This document shows, in pieces, positions 8,559-17,667 of a stretch of 64,000 nt of DNA. The number at the start of each line of letters is the position of its first letter. The first letter of the stretch is position 1. Made by a program: the position numbers and the translations under genes. Where the stretch lies: assembly GCA_903827245.1 (NCBI GenBank), contig CAIKHO010000074.1, positions 202,182 to 266,181 of the forward strand, given 5' to 3'. The DNA is from an uncultured Opitutia bacterium. Its GTDB lineage: Bacteria; Verrucomicrobiota; Verrucomicrobiia; Opitutales; Opitutaceae. The notes beneath the pieces were generated by a model, which was given only the letters and a program-made list of their open reading frames with translations, made no database searches and had not been told where the DNA came from.

Positions 8559-9812
8559 TCACGGGCCGGCACCCGCCTTCACCTTCACGCCGTCCGTAAA
8601 GCCGAGGCGGAGCACCTGGTTGAGCGGGCCGGCGACGTTCACGGTGAACGTCACCCGCTTCACCACCCCGCCGGCCGCCGGGCTCGCCACGAGTTCCACG
8701 CGGGCGGAATGAGGCGCATCCGGCCCGTCGGGATAAAGCTGCAGGCTCAGGCTTTCCACTGTCAGCAGCTGGCGGCCCAACTCGATGTCCTGCAGCGTGC
8801 CGTAAGCCGGGTTCTCCGGCGAGAACCAGCGCGCAAGCGGCCCGAGCCAGGCGGGCAGCAGTGCGATCGTCCGGGGCATGCGTTGCGTGAGAAAGCCGGG
8901 CGTGGCTGCGAGGCGCACCGTCGCCGGCGTGTCCGGGGCCACCGTGAGCGACCCCGTGCCCGGCTCGAATCCGCGCGCCGGGCTCCAGCGCAGGCCGATC
9001 CGGCCGTTCACCTGCCCGTGCGCCTCGGCCAGCGCCTGCGGGACCAGCGGCGCAAGTTCGCCCAGCTCGATCCGGGCAAACTCAGCCGCTGTCTCCACCG
9101 CGGGCATCGCCGGATCAAAGGCAAACGGCAGGAACGCAACATGCCCGCCGAGCATGTCCAGTTCCGCGCGCTGCACCTGCAGCCGGCCGCGCTCCTGGCC
9201 GGCCAGTCCGATCCGGAGGTTGCGCATGACGAGTCCGGCGGCCTGGACCGAGCCGACGCGGACCTCCGCCGAGCTCAGCGTGGCGACGCCCGCATTGACC
9301 GAAAGCTCGCTGGTGACCGCGATCTCCTCCGCCACCCAGCCCTGGGCGGTGCTGCGGGCGCTGCCGTTGGCCAGCGTCGAGGTCATGCTGCCCGATAGCT
9401 CCCCACCCCGCCATGTGCCTTCACCCGTAATCCGGATATCGCCCGACATCGTAAGATCAGCCGGTAATGCGCCTGGCCCGACCCGGGCTTGCGTCACGGG
9501 CAGCCAGGCCGCCGCATCCGCCGTGCCCTCGATCACCCGCCACGTGCCCGGCGCTTCGCCTACAGGCAACGTGGCCTCGATCCGCAGCCGCAGGCCGGGC
9601 GCAGTGGTGGAAAGCAGGAGCTTCGTCCCCCCGTCCTGCATCACCGAGGTCACCCGCCAGGCCAGCGGTGACGCTCCCGGCCATTCCAGGAGATTCAGAT
9701 TACCCGACAGCTCGCCCGTGAGCGGCGGCAAGTTGAGTCCGGCCGGGTGTCCGCTGACCGCCCATCCCATGGCCAGAAGGACGGCGATGAGACGGCGGCG
9801 GTTCAAAGGCAT
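8559..9812 (-). CDS. ydbH: Short YdbH-like intermembrane lipid-transport protein
   Basis: A 417-residue AsmA-like/YdbH protein. An N-terminal hydrophobic anchor (about residues 7-24) is followed by beta-rich sequence, and the C-terminal third carries the conserved YdbH features (TRMPRTIALLPAWLGPLARW-like block, LTVESLSLQLYPDG, FTVNVAGPLNQVLRLGFTDG). E. coli YdbH is near 880 residues, so this version is about half length. It should span the periplasm from the inner membrane and meet YnbE at the outer membrane. First gene of ydbH-ynbE-ydbL; a 155-base gap separates it from ynbE. Confidence 0.82.
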   Translation of the reverse strand: MPLNRRRLIAVLLAMGWAVSGHPAGLNLPPLTGELSGNLNLLEWPGASPLAWRVTSVMQDGGTKLLLSTTAPGLRLRIEATLPVGEAPGTWRVIEGTADAAAWLPVTQARVGPGALPADLTMSGDIRITGEGTWRGGELSGSMTSTLANGSARSTAQGWVAEEIAVTSELSVNAGVATLSSAEVRVGSVQAAGLVMRNLRIGLAGQERGRLQVQRAELDMLGGHVAFLPFAFDPAMPAVETAAEFARIELGELAPLVPQALAEAHGQVNGRIGLRWSPARGFEPGTGSLTVAPDTPATVRLAATPGFLTQRMPRTIALLPAWLGPLARWFSPENPAYGTLQDIELGRQLLTVESLSLQLYPDGPDAPHSARVELVASPAAGGVVKRVTFTVNVAGPLNQVLRLGFTDGVKVKAGAGP

Positions 9813-9897
9813 GCCGCATAGATTCAGGAAACACCGTCAGGTTGCTAGCCCAGGATATATTTTGCTTTGAAACCCCAGGCTCGGTGCCGCGCCTTTA

Positions 9898-9996
9898 AGG
9901 TGGCCGCCGACCTTGCTCCGGGCGGCAGTCTGGCCTCCAACCACAAAATATGCGTGCTCAAATTCCATCCGCCGCCCGGAGGTCGGCGGCCACCTT
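9898..9996. repeat. GTGG-hairpin repeat pair (GGTGGCCGCCGACC type)
   Basis: GGTGGCCGCCGACCTTGCTC at 9898 faces the inverted copy CGGAGGTCGGCGGCCACC ending at 9996. It is followed within five bases by a unit of the GTAGGAGCGGC family, showing that the two families nest side by side. Confidence 0.78.
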
Positions 9997-10000
9997 GATT

Positions 10001-10025
10001 CATCGCGGCGTTAAGCCGCTCCTAC
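10001..10025 (-). repeat. Single GTAGGAGCGGC hairpin unit
   Basis: On the minus strand it reads GTAGGAGCGGCTTAACGCCG then CGATG: a GTAG foot and a GCGGC/GCCGC stem with a 4-5 base loop. It lies 20 bases past the glgP stop codon. Other units: 30611, 30655, 32355, 42612, 44425, 44741. Confidence 0.75.
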
Positions 10026-10045
10026 AAACCGAGCCCTCCCGCCCC

Positions 10046-12568
10046 TCACTTCACCGGCACGGGTAGCAGCGTCCAGATCTGCTCGGCGTATTCCCGGATC
10101 GTGCGGTCGCTCGAGAACTTGCCCATGCGCGCGGTGTTGAGGATCGCCATCTTCGCCCACTTGGCGGGATTGCGATAGGCCGCATCCACCCGCGCCTGGC
10201 AGTCGCTGTAGGCGCGGAAATCGGCCAGCACCTTGAACGGGTCGCCGCCCGCCAGCAGGCTGTGATGCAGCAGGCCGAAGGCACCCGTCTCGTTCGGTGT
10301 GAAGAAATTCGAGCCGAGCCAGTCGACCACGGCGCGCAGTTCCTCGTCGGCATTGTAATAGGTCCAGGGATTGTAGCCGCGAGCATCGAGGGCCGCGACT
10401 TCGTCGACGTTCAGGCCGAAGATGAAGATGTTCTCGTCGCCCACCTCCTCCTTGATCTCGACGTTGGCGCCGTCGAGCGTACCGATGGTGAGGGAACCGT
10501 TGAGCGCGAGCTTCATGTTGCCGGTGCCCGACGCCTCCTTGCCAGCGGTGGAAATCTGCTCGGAGAGGTCCGAGGCCGGGATGATCTTCTCGGCCAGCGA
10601 CACGCGGTAATTGGGGAGGAAGGCGACCTTGAGCTTTCCGCCGATCCGGGTGTCGGCGTTGATGTGCGCGCCGATGACATTGATCGCGTAGATGATGTTC
10701 TTGGCGAGGTCGTAGCCCGGGGCGGCCTTGGCGGCAAAGACGAAGACCCGCGGCACGATGTCCAGCTGCGGGTTCTGCACGAGACGGCGGTAGAGCGCGA
10801 GGATGTGCAGCAGGTTCAGGTGCTGGCGCTTGTACTCGTGGAGGCGCTTGATCTGGACGTCGAAGAGGGCGTCGGCCGAGACGTCGACCCCGCACTGCTC
10901 CTTGATGACGGCGGCAAGGTCGACCTTGTTGGCGCGCTTGATGCCCATGAACTCGTGCTGAAAGGCGGTGTTGTCCGCGTACCGGTCGAGCCCGCGCAGC
11001 AGGTCGAGGTCGCGCACCCAGGCGGTGCTCCCGAGCTTCCGGGTGATGAGGGCGGAGAGCCGCGGGTTGCTCTTGAGCAGCCAGCGGCGCGGCGTGATGC
11101 CGTTGGTCTTGTTCTGGAATTTGCCGGGATAAAGCGCGTCGAACTCGGGAAACAGGTCCTTTTTCAGCAGCTCGGTATGGAGCGCGGCGACACCGTTCAC
11201 CGCATGGCCGCCGGCGACGGCGAGGTTGGCCATGCGCACCATGCGGCCGTTGCCCTCCTCGATCAGCGAGCAGATCCGCTTCTTGTCGTTGTCGCCGGGC
11301 CACTGCGTCTCGACCAGTTTCATCAACCGGGTGTTGATCTCATAGATGATCTGGAGGTGCCGGGGCAGCACGCGCTCGAACAACGGCACGCCCCATTTTT
11401 CCAGCGCCTCGGGCAGCAGCGTGTGGTTGGTGTAGGCAAACGTGCGGGTGACGATTTCCCAGGCGACGTCCCATGCCATGTCCTCCTCGTCGACGAGGAT
11501 GCGCATCAGCTCCACCACGGAGATGGCCGGATGGGTGTCGTTGAGCTGGACGGCGACCTTGTCGGCAAAGTTCGACCACGAGTTCGCCGGCTGGCGGAGA
11601 TGGCGGCGGATGATGTCGCGCAGCGAGCAGGCGATGAAGAAATACTGCTGCACGAGGCGCAGCTCCTTGCCGTTCTCGGTCTTGTCGTTCGGGTAAAGCA
11701 CCTTCGAGACGGTCTCGCCGACCGCCTTCTCGCGCACGGCCTCGACGTAGCCGCCGCTGTTGAACGCCGCGAGGTCGAAGTCCTCCGTCGACTTCGAGGC
11801 CCAGAGCCGGAGGAGGTTGACGGTGGTCGTGCCGTAGCCCGCGGTCGGGATGTCGTGCGGCACGCCGAGGATGGTCTTGGTGTTGACCCAGCGCGGGCGG
11901 TAGTTGCCGCGGTCGTCGAAGACGTTTTCCACGTGGCCGTAAAGGCGGACTTCCTGCGTGTACTCGGCGCGCATGACCTCCCACGGGTTGCCGAACAGGA
12001 TCCAGTTGTCCGGCCGCTCGACCTGGTGGCCGTCGATGAAGGCCTGCTTGAACAGGCCGTACTCGTAATAAATGCCGTAGCCGAGCGCCGGGTAGTCGAG
12101 CGTGGCGAGCGAATCGAGGAAACAGGCCGCCAGCCGGCCGAGGCCGCCGTTGCCCAGGCCCATGTCGACCTCCGACTCGCGGATCTGCTCGAAATCCTGG
12201 CCGAGCAGGGTCAGCGCGGCGCGCGCCGTCTCATAGTGATCGGTCGCGAGCAGGTTGTTGCCGAACAGGCGGCCCATAAGGTACTCGAGGGAAAAATAAT
12301 AGATGCGGCGCACATTCTGCGCGTTGTGCACCGCCTGGGTCGCGATCATCCGGCCGTGGATCAGCTCGCGGACCGCCATGGCGGTGGCAATCCACCAGTC
12401 GCGGGCCGTGGCGGAGCCGGTATCGCGCGCGAGCGTGGAGGTCAGCTGGCGGACAATCGCCTCCTTGAACGCCACCACCGGGTCGTCATCGAAGCGACGT
12501 TTGGGCTGGGCATTGGCGGCGGGCTCCGGCTGGGCCGGGGCGGTTTTCTTGGATTTGGCGGCGGACAT
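10046..12568 (-). CDS. glgP: Glycogen/maltodextrin phosphorylase
   Basis: An 840-residue GT35 enzyme that releases glucose 1-phosphate from alpha-1,4-glucans. The ATG at 12568 begins MSAAKSKK, followed by a disordered Ala/Pro/Lys stretch of about 25 residues; the catalytic body starts near [12 protein letters not shown]. Family blocks are seen throughout: [67 protein letters not shown] and, near the end, [20 protein letters not shown] with the pyridoxal-phosphate lysine in GNMK. Length agrees with the family. It is transcribed singly; hairpin repeats follow the stop. No phosphorylation or allosteric site can be argued. Confidence 0.97.
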   Translation of the reverse strand: MSAAKSKKTAPAQPEPAANAQPKRRFDDDPVVAFKEAIVRQLTSTLARDTGSATARDWWIATAMAVRELIHGRMIATQAVHNAQNVRRIYYFSLEYLMGRLFGNNLLATDHYETARAALTLLGQDFEQIRESEVDMGLGNGGLGRLAACFLDSLATLDYPALGYGIYYEYGLFKQAFIDGHQVERPDNWILFGNPWEVMRAEYTQEVRLYGHVENVFDDRGNYRPRWVNTKTILGVPHDIPTAGYGTTTVNLLRLWASKSTEDFDLAAFNSGGYVEAVREKAVGETVSKVLYPNDKTENGKELRLVQQYFFIACSLRDIIRRHLRQPANSWSNFADKVAVQLNDTHPAISVVELMRILVDEEDMAWDVAWEIVTRTFAYTNHTLLPEALEKWGVPLFERVLPRHLQIIYEINTRLMKLVETQWPGDNDKKRICSLIEEGNGRMVRMANLAVAGGHAVNGVAALHTELLKKDLFPEFDALYPGKFQNKTNGITPRRWLLKSNPRLSALITRKLGSTAWVRDLDLLRGLDRYADNTAFQHEFMGIKRANKVDLAAVIKEQCGVDVSADALFDVQIKRLHEYKRQHLNLLHILALYRRLVQNPQLDIVPRVFVFAAKAAPGYDLAKNIIYAINVIGAHINADTRIGGKLKVAFLPNYRVSLAEKIIPASDLSEQISTAGKEASGTGNMKLALNGSLTIGTLDGANVEIKEEVGDENIFIFGLNVDEVAALDARGYNPWTYYNADEELRAVVDWLGSNFFTPNETGAFGLLHHSLLAGGDPFKVLADFRAYSDCQARVDAAYRNPAKWAKMAILNTARMGKFSSDRTIREYAEQIWTLLPVPVK

Positions 12569-12684
12569 GCGGTGGAAGGTGGCTCTTAGGATCAGGAACC
12601 GTGCCAGCAGAGGCCTGACGGTCACGTTAAATTTGCCCGGGGCCGATCAGGAAGGCAATGGCGCCGGGATTTGTCGCGGGAAAG

Positions 12685-14517
12685 TCACTTTTGGAACCGC
12701 CGGGCCAGCTCGCCGTGGTTAAGCTCGATGTACGTCGGCCGGCCCGCCGGGCTGGTCAGCGGCACGCGGGTGGCGAAAAGCTGGGCGACCAGCCCCTGCA
12801 GCTCGGCTTCGCCGGCGGAGGCCGGCAGGCGCACGGCCTTCGCCGCGGCGAGCCGGGCCAATTCCTCGCGCGCCAGATCGGGATTTTTCTCCGGCAGGCG
12901 GCCCTCGCGCACGGCCCCGAGTACGTCGCGCAGGAAGGGCTCGGCGTCGGCCGGCTCCATCCAGGCCGGCACGGCCTCGATGCGGAAGAAGTTGCGGCCG
13001 AACTCGCCGATCTCGAACCCGTGCGCGTTAATGAACTTCAGCCGGTCGAGCAGCAGCGCCGCGCCGATCGGGTCGAGCTCCACCGGCAGGGGAAAGAGCA
13101 GCCGCTGCCCCGGCACCTCGCCGCGCTGGAACTGCTCCTGCAGCCGCTCGTACCACACCCGCTCATGCGCCGCCCGCCGGTCGAGCAAGACCAGCCCGGC
13201 CGCCGTCTCGAAGAGGGCATAGCTGCCATGCGCGAGGCCGACGTAGCGCCACGCCCGCGCCGACGCCGCGGGCGTAGGGACGAGGGCGGAGGGCGAAGGG
13301 TGAGGGGCCGCGGCAGCTTCCCGGTAGGGCGCGGACTCCGTCCGCGCCGGGAACACCGGCGGCGTCATCGGATGAACCTGCGGTCCGATTGGCTGCGGCA
13401 ATGAATTTTCCGTATGCCCGGCGGCGAGCGGCCGGGCCGCCGTAGGCTGGGCGAAGATGGAAATCGCCGCCCTACCGATCTGCACCGGTGCAGCCGACCC
13501 CTCCGCACTCGCCGTCGCGGCCGCCACGCCCAGCTCGCGCAGCCGCTGCAGCACCGACCGGATCACGAAGCCGCGCACGGCCGTCTCGTTACGGAAGCGC
13601 ACCTCACGCTTGGCCGGGTGCACGTTCACGTCGACTGCCGACGGATCGAGCTCGAAGAAGACAAAGGCCAGCGGATAACGCCCCTTGGGCAGCGACTCGT
13701 GGTAACTCTCGATCAGCGCGTAGTTCAGCGTCCGGCTGTCGACCGGGCGCCCGTTGACAAACGTGATCATCTCGTGGCGCGTGGAGCGCCCCGCCCCCGG
13801 CCGGCCGATGAGGCCGCTCAGTCGCATCCCTGCTTCGCCCGCCTCAACCGGCACGAGCATCTCGGCGATCTGACGGCCAAAGATTTCCGTCACCCGCTCC
13901 GCCAGGGTCGGGCATTCGGGCGAACGGAAACTCACGCGTCCGTCCTCGACCAGCGTGAACGAGGTCTGCGGGCAGGCCAGCGCGTACAGGCGTACGCACT
14001 GCGTGATGTGCGCCGACTCGGTCTGGTCGGTCTTCAGAAACTTGCGCCGAGCCGGCACCGAGTTGAAGAGGTGCGTCACCTCGATCCGCGTGCCAACCGG
14101 CTGGCCGGAATCCCGGACGTGCACGAACTTGCCGCCGTTGACGAGGATCTCGGTGCCGCTGTCGCTGCCCGCCTCGCGGGTCTGCAGCAAAAAGCGCGAT
14201 ACGCTGGCGATGGACGGCAGCGCCTCGCCGCGGAAGCCGAAGGTGCCGAGCCGGTCGAGGTCGGCGGCCTCGGCGATCTTGCTCGTGGCATGACGCTCGA
14301 GCGCGAGCAACGCGTCGTCCCGCGACATGCCGTGTCCGTTGTCCTCGATCCGCATGAGCGAGCGGCCCCCGTGACGGAACTCCACCTCGATCCGCGTGGC
14401 GCCGGCGTCGAGCGCGTTTTCCACGAGTTCCTTCACCACCGCGGCCGGCCGCTCGATGACCTCGCCCGCGGCGATCTGGTTGGCGACCCGGTCGGAAAGG
14501 ATGCGGACTTTGGCCAT
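12685..14517 (-). CDS. mutL: DNA mismatch repair protein MutL
   Basis: A 610-residue GHKL ATPase that links MutS to downstream mismatch-repair steps. The ATG at 14517 begins MAKVRILSDRVANQIAAGEV, the canonical start. ATP motifs are present: ELVENALDAG (motif I), DNGHGM (motif II), LGTFGFRGEALPSIASVS (motif III). The C-terminal dimerisation domain covers about residues 410-610. In the Pro/Ala-rich linker between them an in-frame copy of the GTAGGGCGCGGACTCCG hairpin repeat (13324-13351) is translated as part of PARTESAPYREA. I do not see the DQHAxxERxxYE endonuclease motif (the region reads DRRAAHERVWYERL), so strand nicking is unlikely. Confidence 0.95.
   Translation of the reverse strand: MAKVRILSDRVANQIAAGEVIERPAAVVKELVENALDAGATRIEVEFRHGGRSLMRIEDNGHGMSRDDALLALERHATSKIAEAADLDRLGTFGFRGEALPSIASVSRFLLQTREAGSDSGTEILVNGGKFVHVRDSGQPVGTRIEVTHLFNSVPARRKFLKTDQTESAHITQCVRLYALACPQTSFTLVEDGRVSFRSPECPTLAERVTEIFGRQIAEMLVPVEAGEAGMRLSGLIGRPGAGRSTRHEMITFVNGRPVDSRTLNYALIESYHESLPKGRYPLAFVFFELDPSAVDVNVHPAKREVRFRNETAVRGFVIRSVLQRLRELGVAAATASAEGSAAPVQIGRAAISIFAQPTAARPLAAGHTENSLPQPIGPQVHPMTPPVFPARTESAPYREAAAAPHPSPSALVPTPAASARAWRYVGLAHGSYALFETAAGLVLLDRRAAHERVWYERLQEQFQRGEVPGQRLLFPLPVELDPIGAALLLDRLKFINAHGFEIGEFGRNFFRIEAVPAWMEPADAEPFLRDVLGAVREGRLPEKNPDLAREELARLAAAKAVRLPASAGEAELQGLVAQLFATRVPLTSPAGRPTYIELNHGELARRFQK
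13324..13351 (+). repeat. GTAG-hairpin repeat unit inside mutL
   Basis: GTAGGGCGCGGACTCCGTCC followed by GCGCCGGG: a 9-bp stem (GGCGCGGAC/GTCCGCGCC) with a 3-base loop and a GTAG foot. It is in frame with mutL on the opposite strand and falls in the interdomain linker, where an insertion is tolerable. Confidence 0.75.
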
Positions 14518-14535
14518 GAACTGGAGGGGCGAAAA

Positions 14536-14642
14536 AAGCTCCAAATTCCAACCTCCAAGCTCCAGTGAAGCACCAAGCTTCAGTTGGAAACCATTGGAAC
14601 TTGAAGTTTCACTGGAGCTTGGAGGTTGGTGCTTGGAGCTTC
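14536..14642. repeat. Inverted repeat of AAGCTCCAA type
   Basis: AAGCTCCAAATTCCAACC and CTCCAAGCTCCAGTGAA are answered on the right by TTCACTGGAGCTTGG and GGTTGGTGCTTGGAGCTT, with an inner pair CAAGCTTCAGTTGGAA / CCATTGGAACTTGAAG. The whole gap between argH and mutL is this one long hairpin. Confidence 0.75.
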
Positions 14643-14650
14643 CCGCAGGA

Positions 14651-16051
14651 TCATTTCAGCAGCCGCTTCCAGCGATTGAACTGCCTCGCCAGCTGCTTCG
14701 GGCCGGGCATGCCCGTGCCGGTGCGTTTCGCCAGCGCGCGGGAGAGATCGAAGACTTCCGTCCAGTCCGGCCCAATGGCCGGGTGCACCTTGTGCACCTC
14801 CTCGGTCGGGAGCTGGTCGAGCGCCACGGCATTGGTTTCCGCCAGCCGCACCACCGCGCCCACGGCGTGGTGCGCTTCACGGAAGGGCACGCCTTTCATC
14901 ACGAGGTAGTCGGCGAGATCGGTCGCCAGCAGCGTCGGATCGCTCACGGCCGCGGCGCACCGGTCGCGCCGCACCGTCAGGCCGGCCACCGTGCCGGCGA
15001 GCACGTCGGCGCAGAGCGCCGCCTGGTCGAAGCTGTCGAAGACCGGTGGCTTGTCCTCCTGCAAATCGCGGTTGTAAGTGAGCGGCAGGCCCTTCACGAG
15101 AGTCAGCAGGGTGTGCAGGTTGCCCTGCAGGCGCGCCGACTTGCCCCGGAGCAGTTCGCAGGAATCGGAATTTTTCTTCTGCGGCATCAGCGAGGAGCCC
15201 GTGCAGAACTCGTCCGGCAAGTCCACGAACCTGAACTCCGCGCTGGTCCACAGGATCAGGTCCTCGGCCATCCGCGAGAGGTGCACCCCGAAGGTGGCGC
15301 AGGCGGCGGCAAACTCGATGAAGAGGTCGCGGTCGGCCACGGTGTCCATGGAGTTCTGCGTGACCTGCGGCCGGCCCTTCGCGTCGACGAAACCCAGCGC
15401 CTTGGCCGTGAACTCCCGGTCGATCGGCAGCGTCGTGCCTGCGATGGCGCCCACGCCGAGCGGGCACCAGTTCGCGTGCGTCGCCACGTCGCCCAGCCGC
15501 GACCGGTCGCGCTCGAGCATCTCGAGCCAGGCAAAAAGGTGATGGGCCAGGTACACCGGCTGGGCCCGCTGGAGGTGCGTGTAGCCCGGGATCAGCACGT
15601 CCCGGTTCACCACGGCCACGGCCAGCAGTGCGCGCTGGGCGCCGAGGATCTTTTCCCGCAGCACCGCGCAGGCGTGCTTGAAGAAGAGGCGCATGTCCGT
15701 CGCCACCTGGTCGTTCCGGCTCCGCGCCGTGTGCAGCTTGGCGGCGGCCGGCACCGACTTCGTCAGCGCCGCCTCGATGTTCATGTGGACGTCCTCGAGC
15801 TTCGTGTCCCAGTGGAATTTACCCGCCTCGATCTCCGCCAGGATGGCGTCGAGGCCGGCATGAATGGCGTCGCGCTCCTTCGCCGTGATGAGCCCCGCCC
15901 GGGCGAGCATGGCCGAATGCGCCTTGCTGCCGGCGACGTCGAACGGCGCGAGGCGGCGGTCGAACGAGACGGACTCGCTGAACTGCAGCATCAAATCGGC
16001 GGGACCCGCGGTGAAGCGGCCGCCCCAGGTGGCTTGGGATTTCTTGGCCAT
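14651..16051 (-). CDS. argH: Argininosuccinate lyase
   Basis: A 466-residue enzyme of the fumarase/aspartase superfamily that splits argininosuccinate into arginine and fumarate, the last step of arginine synthesis. Diagnostic blocks: [30 protein letters not shown] at the N-terminus, [33 protein letters not shown], and the catalytic signature [12 protein letters not shown] at about residues 276-287. Length matches the usual 455-470. The ATG at 16051 ([13 protein letters not shown]) is well placed. No other arginine gene is adjacent. Confidence 0.97.
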   Translation of the reverse strand: MAKKSQATWGGRFTAGPADLMLQFSESVSFDRRLAPFDVAGSKAHSAMLARAGLITAKERDAIHAGLDAILAEIEAGKFHWDTKLEDVHMNIEAALTKSVPAAAKLHTARSRNDQVATDMRLFFKHACAVLREKILGAQRALLAVAVVNRDVLIPGYTHLQRAQPVYLAHHLFAWLEMLERDRSRLGDVATHANWCPLGVGAIAGTTLPIDREFTAKALGFVDAKGRPQVTQNSMDTVADRDLFIEFAAACATFGVHLSRMAEDLILWTSAEFRFVDLPDEFCTGSSLMPQKKNSDSCELLRGKSARLQGNLHTLLTLVKGLPLTYNRDLQEDKPPVFDSFDQAALCADVLAGTVAGLTVRRDRCAAAVSDPTLLATDLADYLVMKGVPFREAHHAVGAVVRLAETNAVALDQLPTEEVHKVHPAIGPDWTEVFDLSRALAKRTGTGMPGPKQLARQFNRWKRLLK

Positions 16052-16109
16052 GACGAGGGAGGAGATGACGCCCCCCGCCCTTGGCGCGCAACGCGAAAAG
16101 GCAACACCG

Positions 16110-16135
16110 GTAGCAGCCGACGCAAGGAGGCTGGG
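16110..16135 (+). repeat. Single GTAGCAGCCGA hairpin unit
   Basis: GTAGCAGCCGACGCAAGGAG then GCTGGG: a half copy of the family that elsewhere (34194, 44595, 52527) occurs as a facing pair inside a longer MITE-like element. Here the right half is missing. Confidence 0.65.
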
Positions 16136-16154
16136 CTAGCGATCATCCGGCCTC

Positions 16155-16206
16155 ATCGTTCTCGTTCTCGTTTCGGACCCAGCCGAGAACAAGGAGCGAG
16201 AACGAT
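16155..16206. repeat. ATCGTTCTCGTTCTCG inverted repeat
   Basis: Left arm ATCGTTCTCGTTCTCGTTTC, right arm GAACAAGGAGCGAGAACGAT, with a short core containing CCGAG. It is one of several pyrimidine/purine arms in the window (2532, 35673, 40843, 54586). Confidence 0.75.
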
Positions 16207-16240
16207 TCCAACGATATGGCCTCCAAGACCGCCCAGTTGG

Positions 16241-16296
16241 GGATGCGACGTCCCCGGCGCGTCAGACGGCGACCGGGAGGTCGCCGCCCCACCTTG
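16241..16296. repeat. Inverted repeat related to GCGACCTCCCGG family
   Basis: GGGATGCGACGTCCCCGG is followed by GGCGACCGGGAGGTCGCC and CCCCACCTTGAC. The second half is a hairpin in its own right. It lies 30 bases ahead of the start of the next plus-strand gene. Confidence 0.5.
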
Positions 16297-16327
16297 ACGA
16301 CCTCCGCCCCGCCCGCAGAGTCGCGGG

Positions 16328-16783
16328 ATGCCTCGCCCCAAGTCGCTGCTGCTCGCCGTCGTGCTGGCCCTCGGCCCGGGCGCGCACGCCGAGACCGCGC
16401 CATTGAGCCGCTATGCGATGGTGAACGTGGAGCCCGCGAAGACCTCGATCTACATCGGCAGCATCACGCTCACGACCACTCCCTTCATCCGCGAGGGCAC
16501 CGCCTACTCCGCGAGCTACTCCGCACGGGTTTTCCCGTATTTCTTCTACAACGAGAAGGGGAAACTCTGGATCGACACCTCGGACGACGACGTCCGCCGG
16601 CTCGAGCGCGGCGAGACCGTGAACTTCACCGGTCACGCGGTCAGCGATGACGGCGCCGAGCGCCGGATCGAGGGCCGGGCCGTTCCAGCCGATGCCGGCG
16701 GCGGCAAGATCAAGGTGCGGATCTTCGTCTCCAAGCGGATCGACCTGGTCTTCAACACCACCTACGCGTTCCCGAAGAAGTAG
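16328..16783 (+). CDS. Secreted protein of unknown function
   Basis: A 151-residue protein with a clear signal peptide (MPRPKSLLLAVVLALGPGAHAETA, cleavage after about residue 21). The mature part looks all-beta, with alternating polar and hydrophobic residues (VEPAKTSIYIGSITLTTTPF, FPYFFYNEKGKLWIDTSDDD, RGETVNFTGHAVS, KIKVRIFVSKRIDLVFNTTYAF). I do not recognise the family. Its stop codon TAG (16781-16783) is the TAG of the GTAG foot of the repeat that begins at 16780, so the repeat abuts and completes the reading frame. Confidence 0.75.
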   Translation: MPRPKSLLLAVVLALGPGAHAETAPLSRYAMVNVEPAKTSIYIGSITLTTTPFIREGTAYSASYSARVFPYFFYNEKGKLWIDTSDDDVRRLERGETVNFTGHAVSDDGAERRIEGRAVPADAGGGKIKVRIFVSKRIDLVFNTTYAFPKK

Positions 16784-16848
16784 GGGCGTTGCTCGCCGAC
16801 GCCCGGATTGGCCCGCGGCCGGAGGGCGTCGTCAAGCAACGCCCCTAC
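16780..16848. repeat. GTAG-hairpin repeat pair (GTAGGGGCGTTGC type)
   Basis: GTAGGGGCGTTGCTCGCCGA followed by CGCC at the left; inverted copy GGGCGTCGTCAAGCAACGCC then CCTAC at the right. Each half folds on GGGCGT/ACGCCC-type stems. The pair bridges two convergent genes and its first GTAG supplies a stop codon. Related copies: 22124, 22415, 35561, 45346. Confidence 0.82.
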
Positions 16849-16858
16849 GGTCGGGGAG

Positions 16859-17272
16859 TCATTCTCCCGCCCAGTGCAGCACGACTGGCTTCTCGATCGA
16901 CGAATCGAGGCTGAGATGCACAGGGCAGGTCTCGGCGGCGTTTTGCAGCAGCTTGGCGAGCGCCTCCGTCCGCGGGACTGGCAGCCAGAAATGGGTCGCG
17001 AGCCGGCCCAGCCGCCGTGGTCCGTAGGCCGACATCTCCTTGGTCACCTCGAATTTCATGCCGCGCAGCTCGACGCCCTGCTTGCGCGCCGCGATCGCCA
17101 TGATCGTGGCCATGCACGTGGCGAGCGCGGTGGTCGCGAGATCCGTGGGTGAAAACGCCTCGCCCCGGCCCTGATTGTCCTTGGGCGCATCGGTGACGAG
17201 CACATTGCCCGAGGGCACATGCGTCGCGGTGCAGTGCAGGTCGCCCTGGTATTCGCCGGTGATTTTGACCAT
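16859..17272 (-). CDS. OsmC-family thiol peroxidase-like protein
   Basis: A 137-residue OsmC/Ohr/YhfA-type protein that may reduce organic hydroperoxides. The ATG at 17272 (MVKITGEYQGDLHC) is preferred over an upstream TTG. Features: GEAFSPTDLATTALATCMATIMAI with the peroxidatic Cys in a central helix, and CPVHLSLDSSIEK with the second Cys near the C-terminus. The spacing of the two Cys fits the family. It converges with the secreted protein gene across a hairpin pair. Confidence 0.9.
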   Translation of the reverse strand: MVKITGEYQGDLHCTATHVPSGNVLVTDAPKDNQGRGEAFSPTDLATTALATCMATIMAIAARKQGVELRGMKFEVTKEMSAYGPRRLGRLATHFWLPVPRTEALAKLLQNAAETCPVHLSLDSSIEKPVVLHWAGE

Positions 17273-17313
17273 GGAGCCAAAATCCGTGGAATGGACCCGT
17301 TGGCAACCATGCA

Positions 17314-17650
17314 ATTGAACCGCGAAGGAACGCGAAACGACGCGAAGGAAAACCCAGGCCAAGTGCAGTCGTTTTTAACCTAAATCCAGCAGTCGGATTT
17401 GAACCGCGGAGATACCAAGGACACAGAGCAGATAGGTGCTGAAGCAAGTCGGGCCGACGGGACTTTCGACTGTGGGGTGAAGTGCGGTTTTGCCCCGGTT
17501 GCCAGCTTGGTCTCTGTGCCCTTTGTGCCTTTGTGGCTCAACTGCGTTTTTTTGGTTTAATCACTATCAAACTATGACGGCCTTTGCTCCGGCCACCGTT
17601 CCCCCTTACCCTTCCGAATTCGCGCTCATTCGCGTCCCTGCGCGGTTTTC
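17314..17650. repeat. Nested inverted repeats
   Basis: The 395-base gap between the OsmC-like gene and the first GH43 gene holds two nested inverted repeats. The outer arms are TTGAACCGCGAAGGAACGCG (17314) and CGCGTCCCTGCGCGGTTTTCC-like sequence near 17630-17650; the inner arms are GATACCAAGGACACAGAG (17410) and CTCTGTGCCCTTTGTGCC (17511). I see no gene in the gap. Confidence 0.55.
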
Positions 17651-17667
17651 CTCTGCGTTGTTCCGGC

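Noticed and set aside
10262..12589. A 775-residue plus-strand frame opposite glgP
   Set aside because: Shadow of glycogen phosphorylase, no family resemblance.
16808..17152. Plus-strand frame of 114 residues over the OsmC-like gene
   Set aside because: Antisense of a well-supported OsmC-family gene and it starts inside a hairpin repeat.
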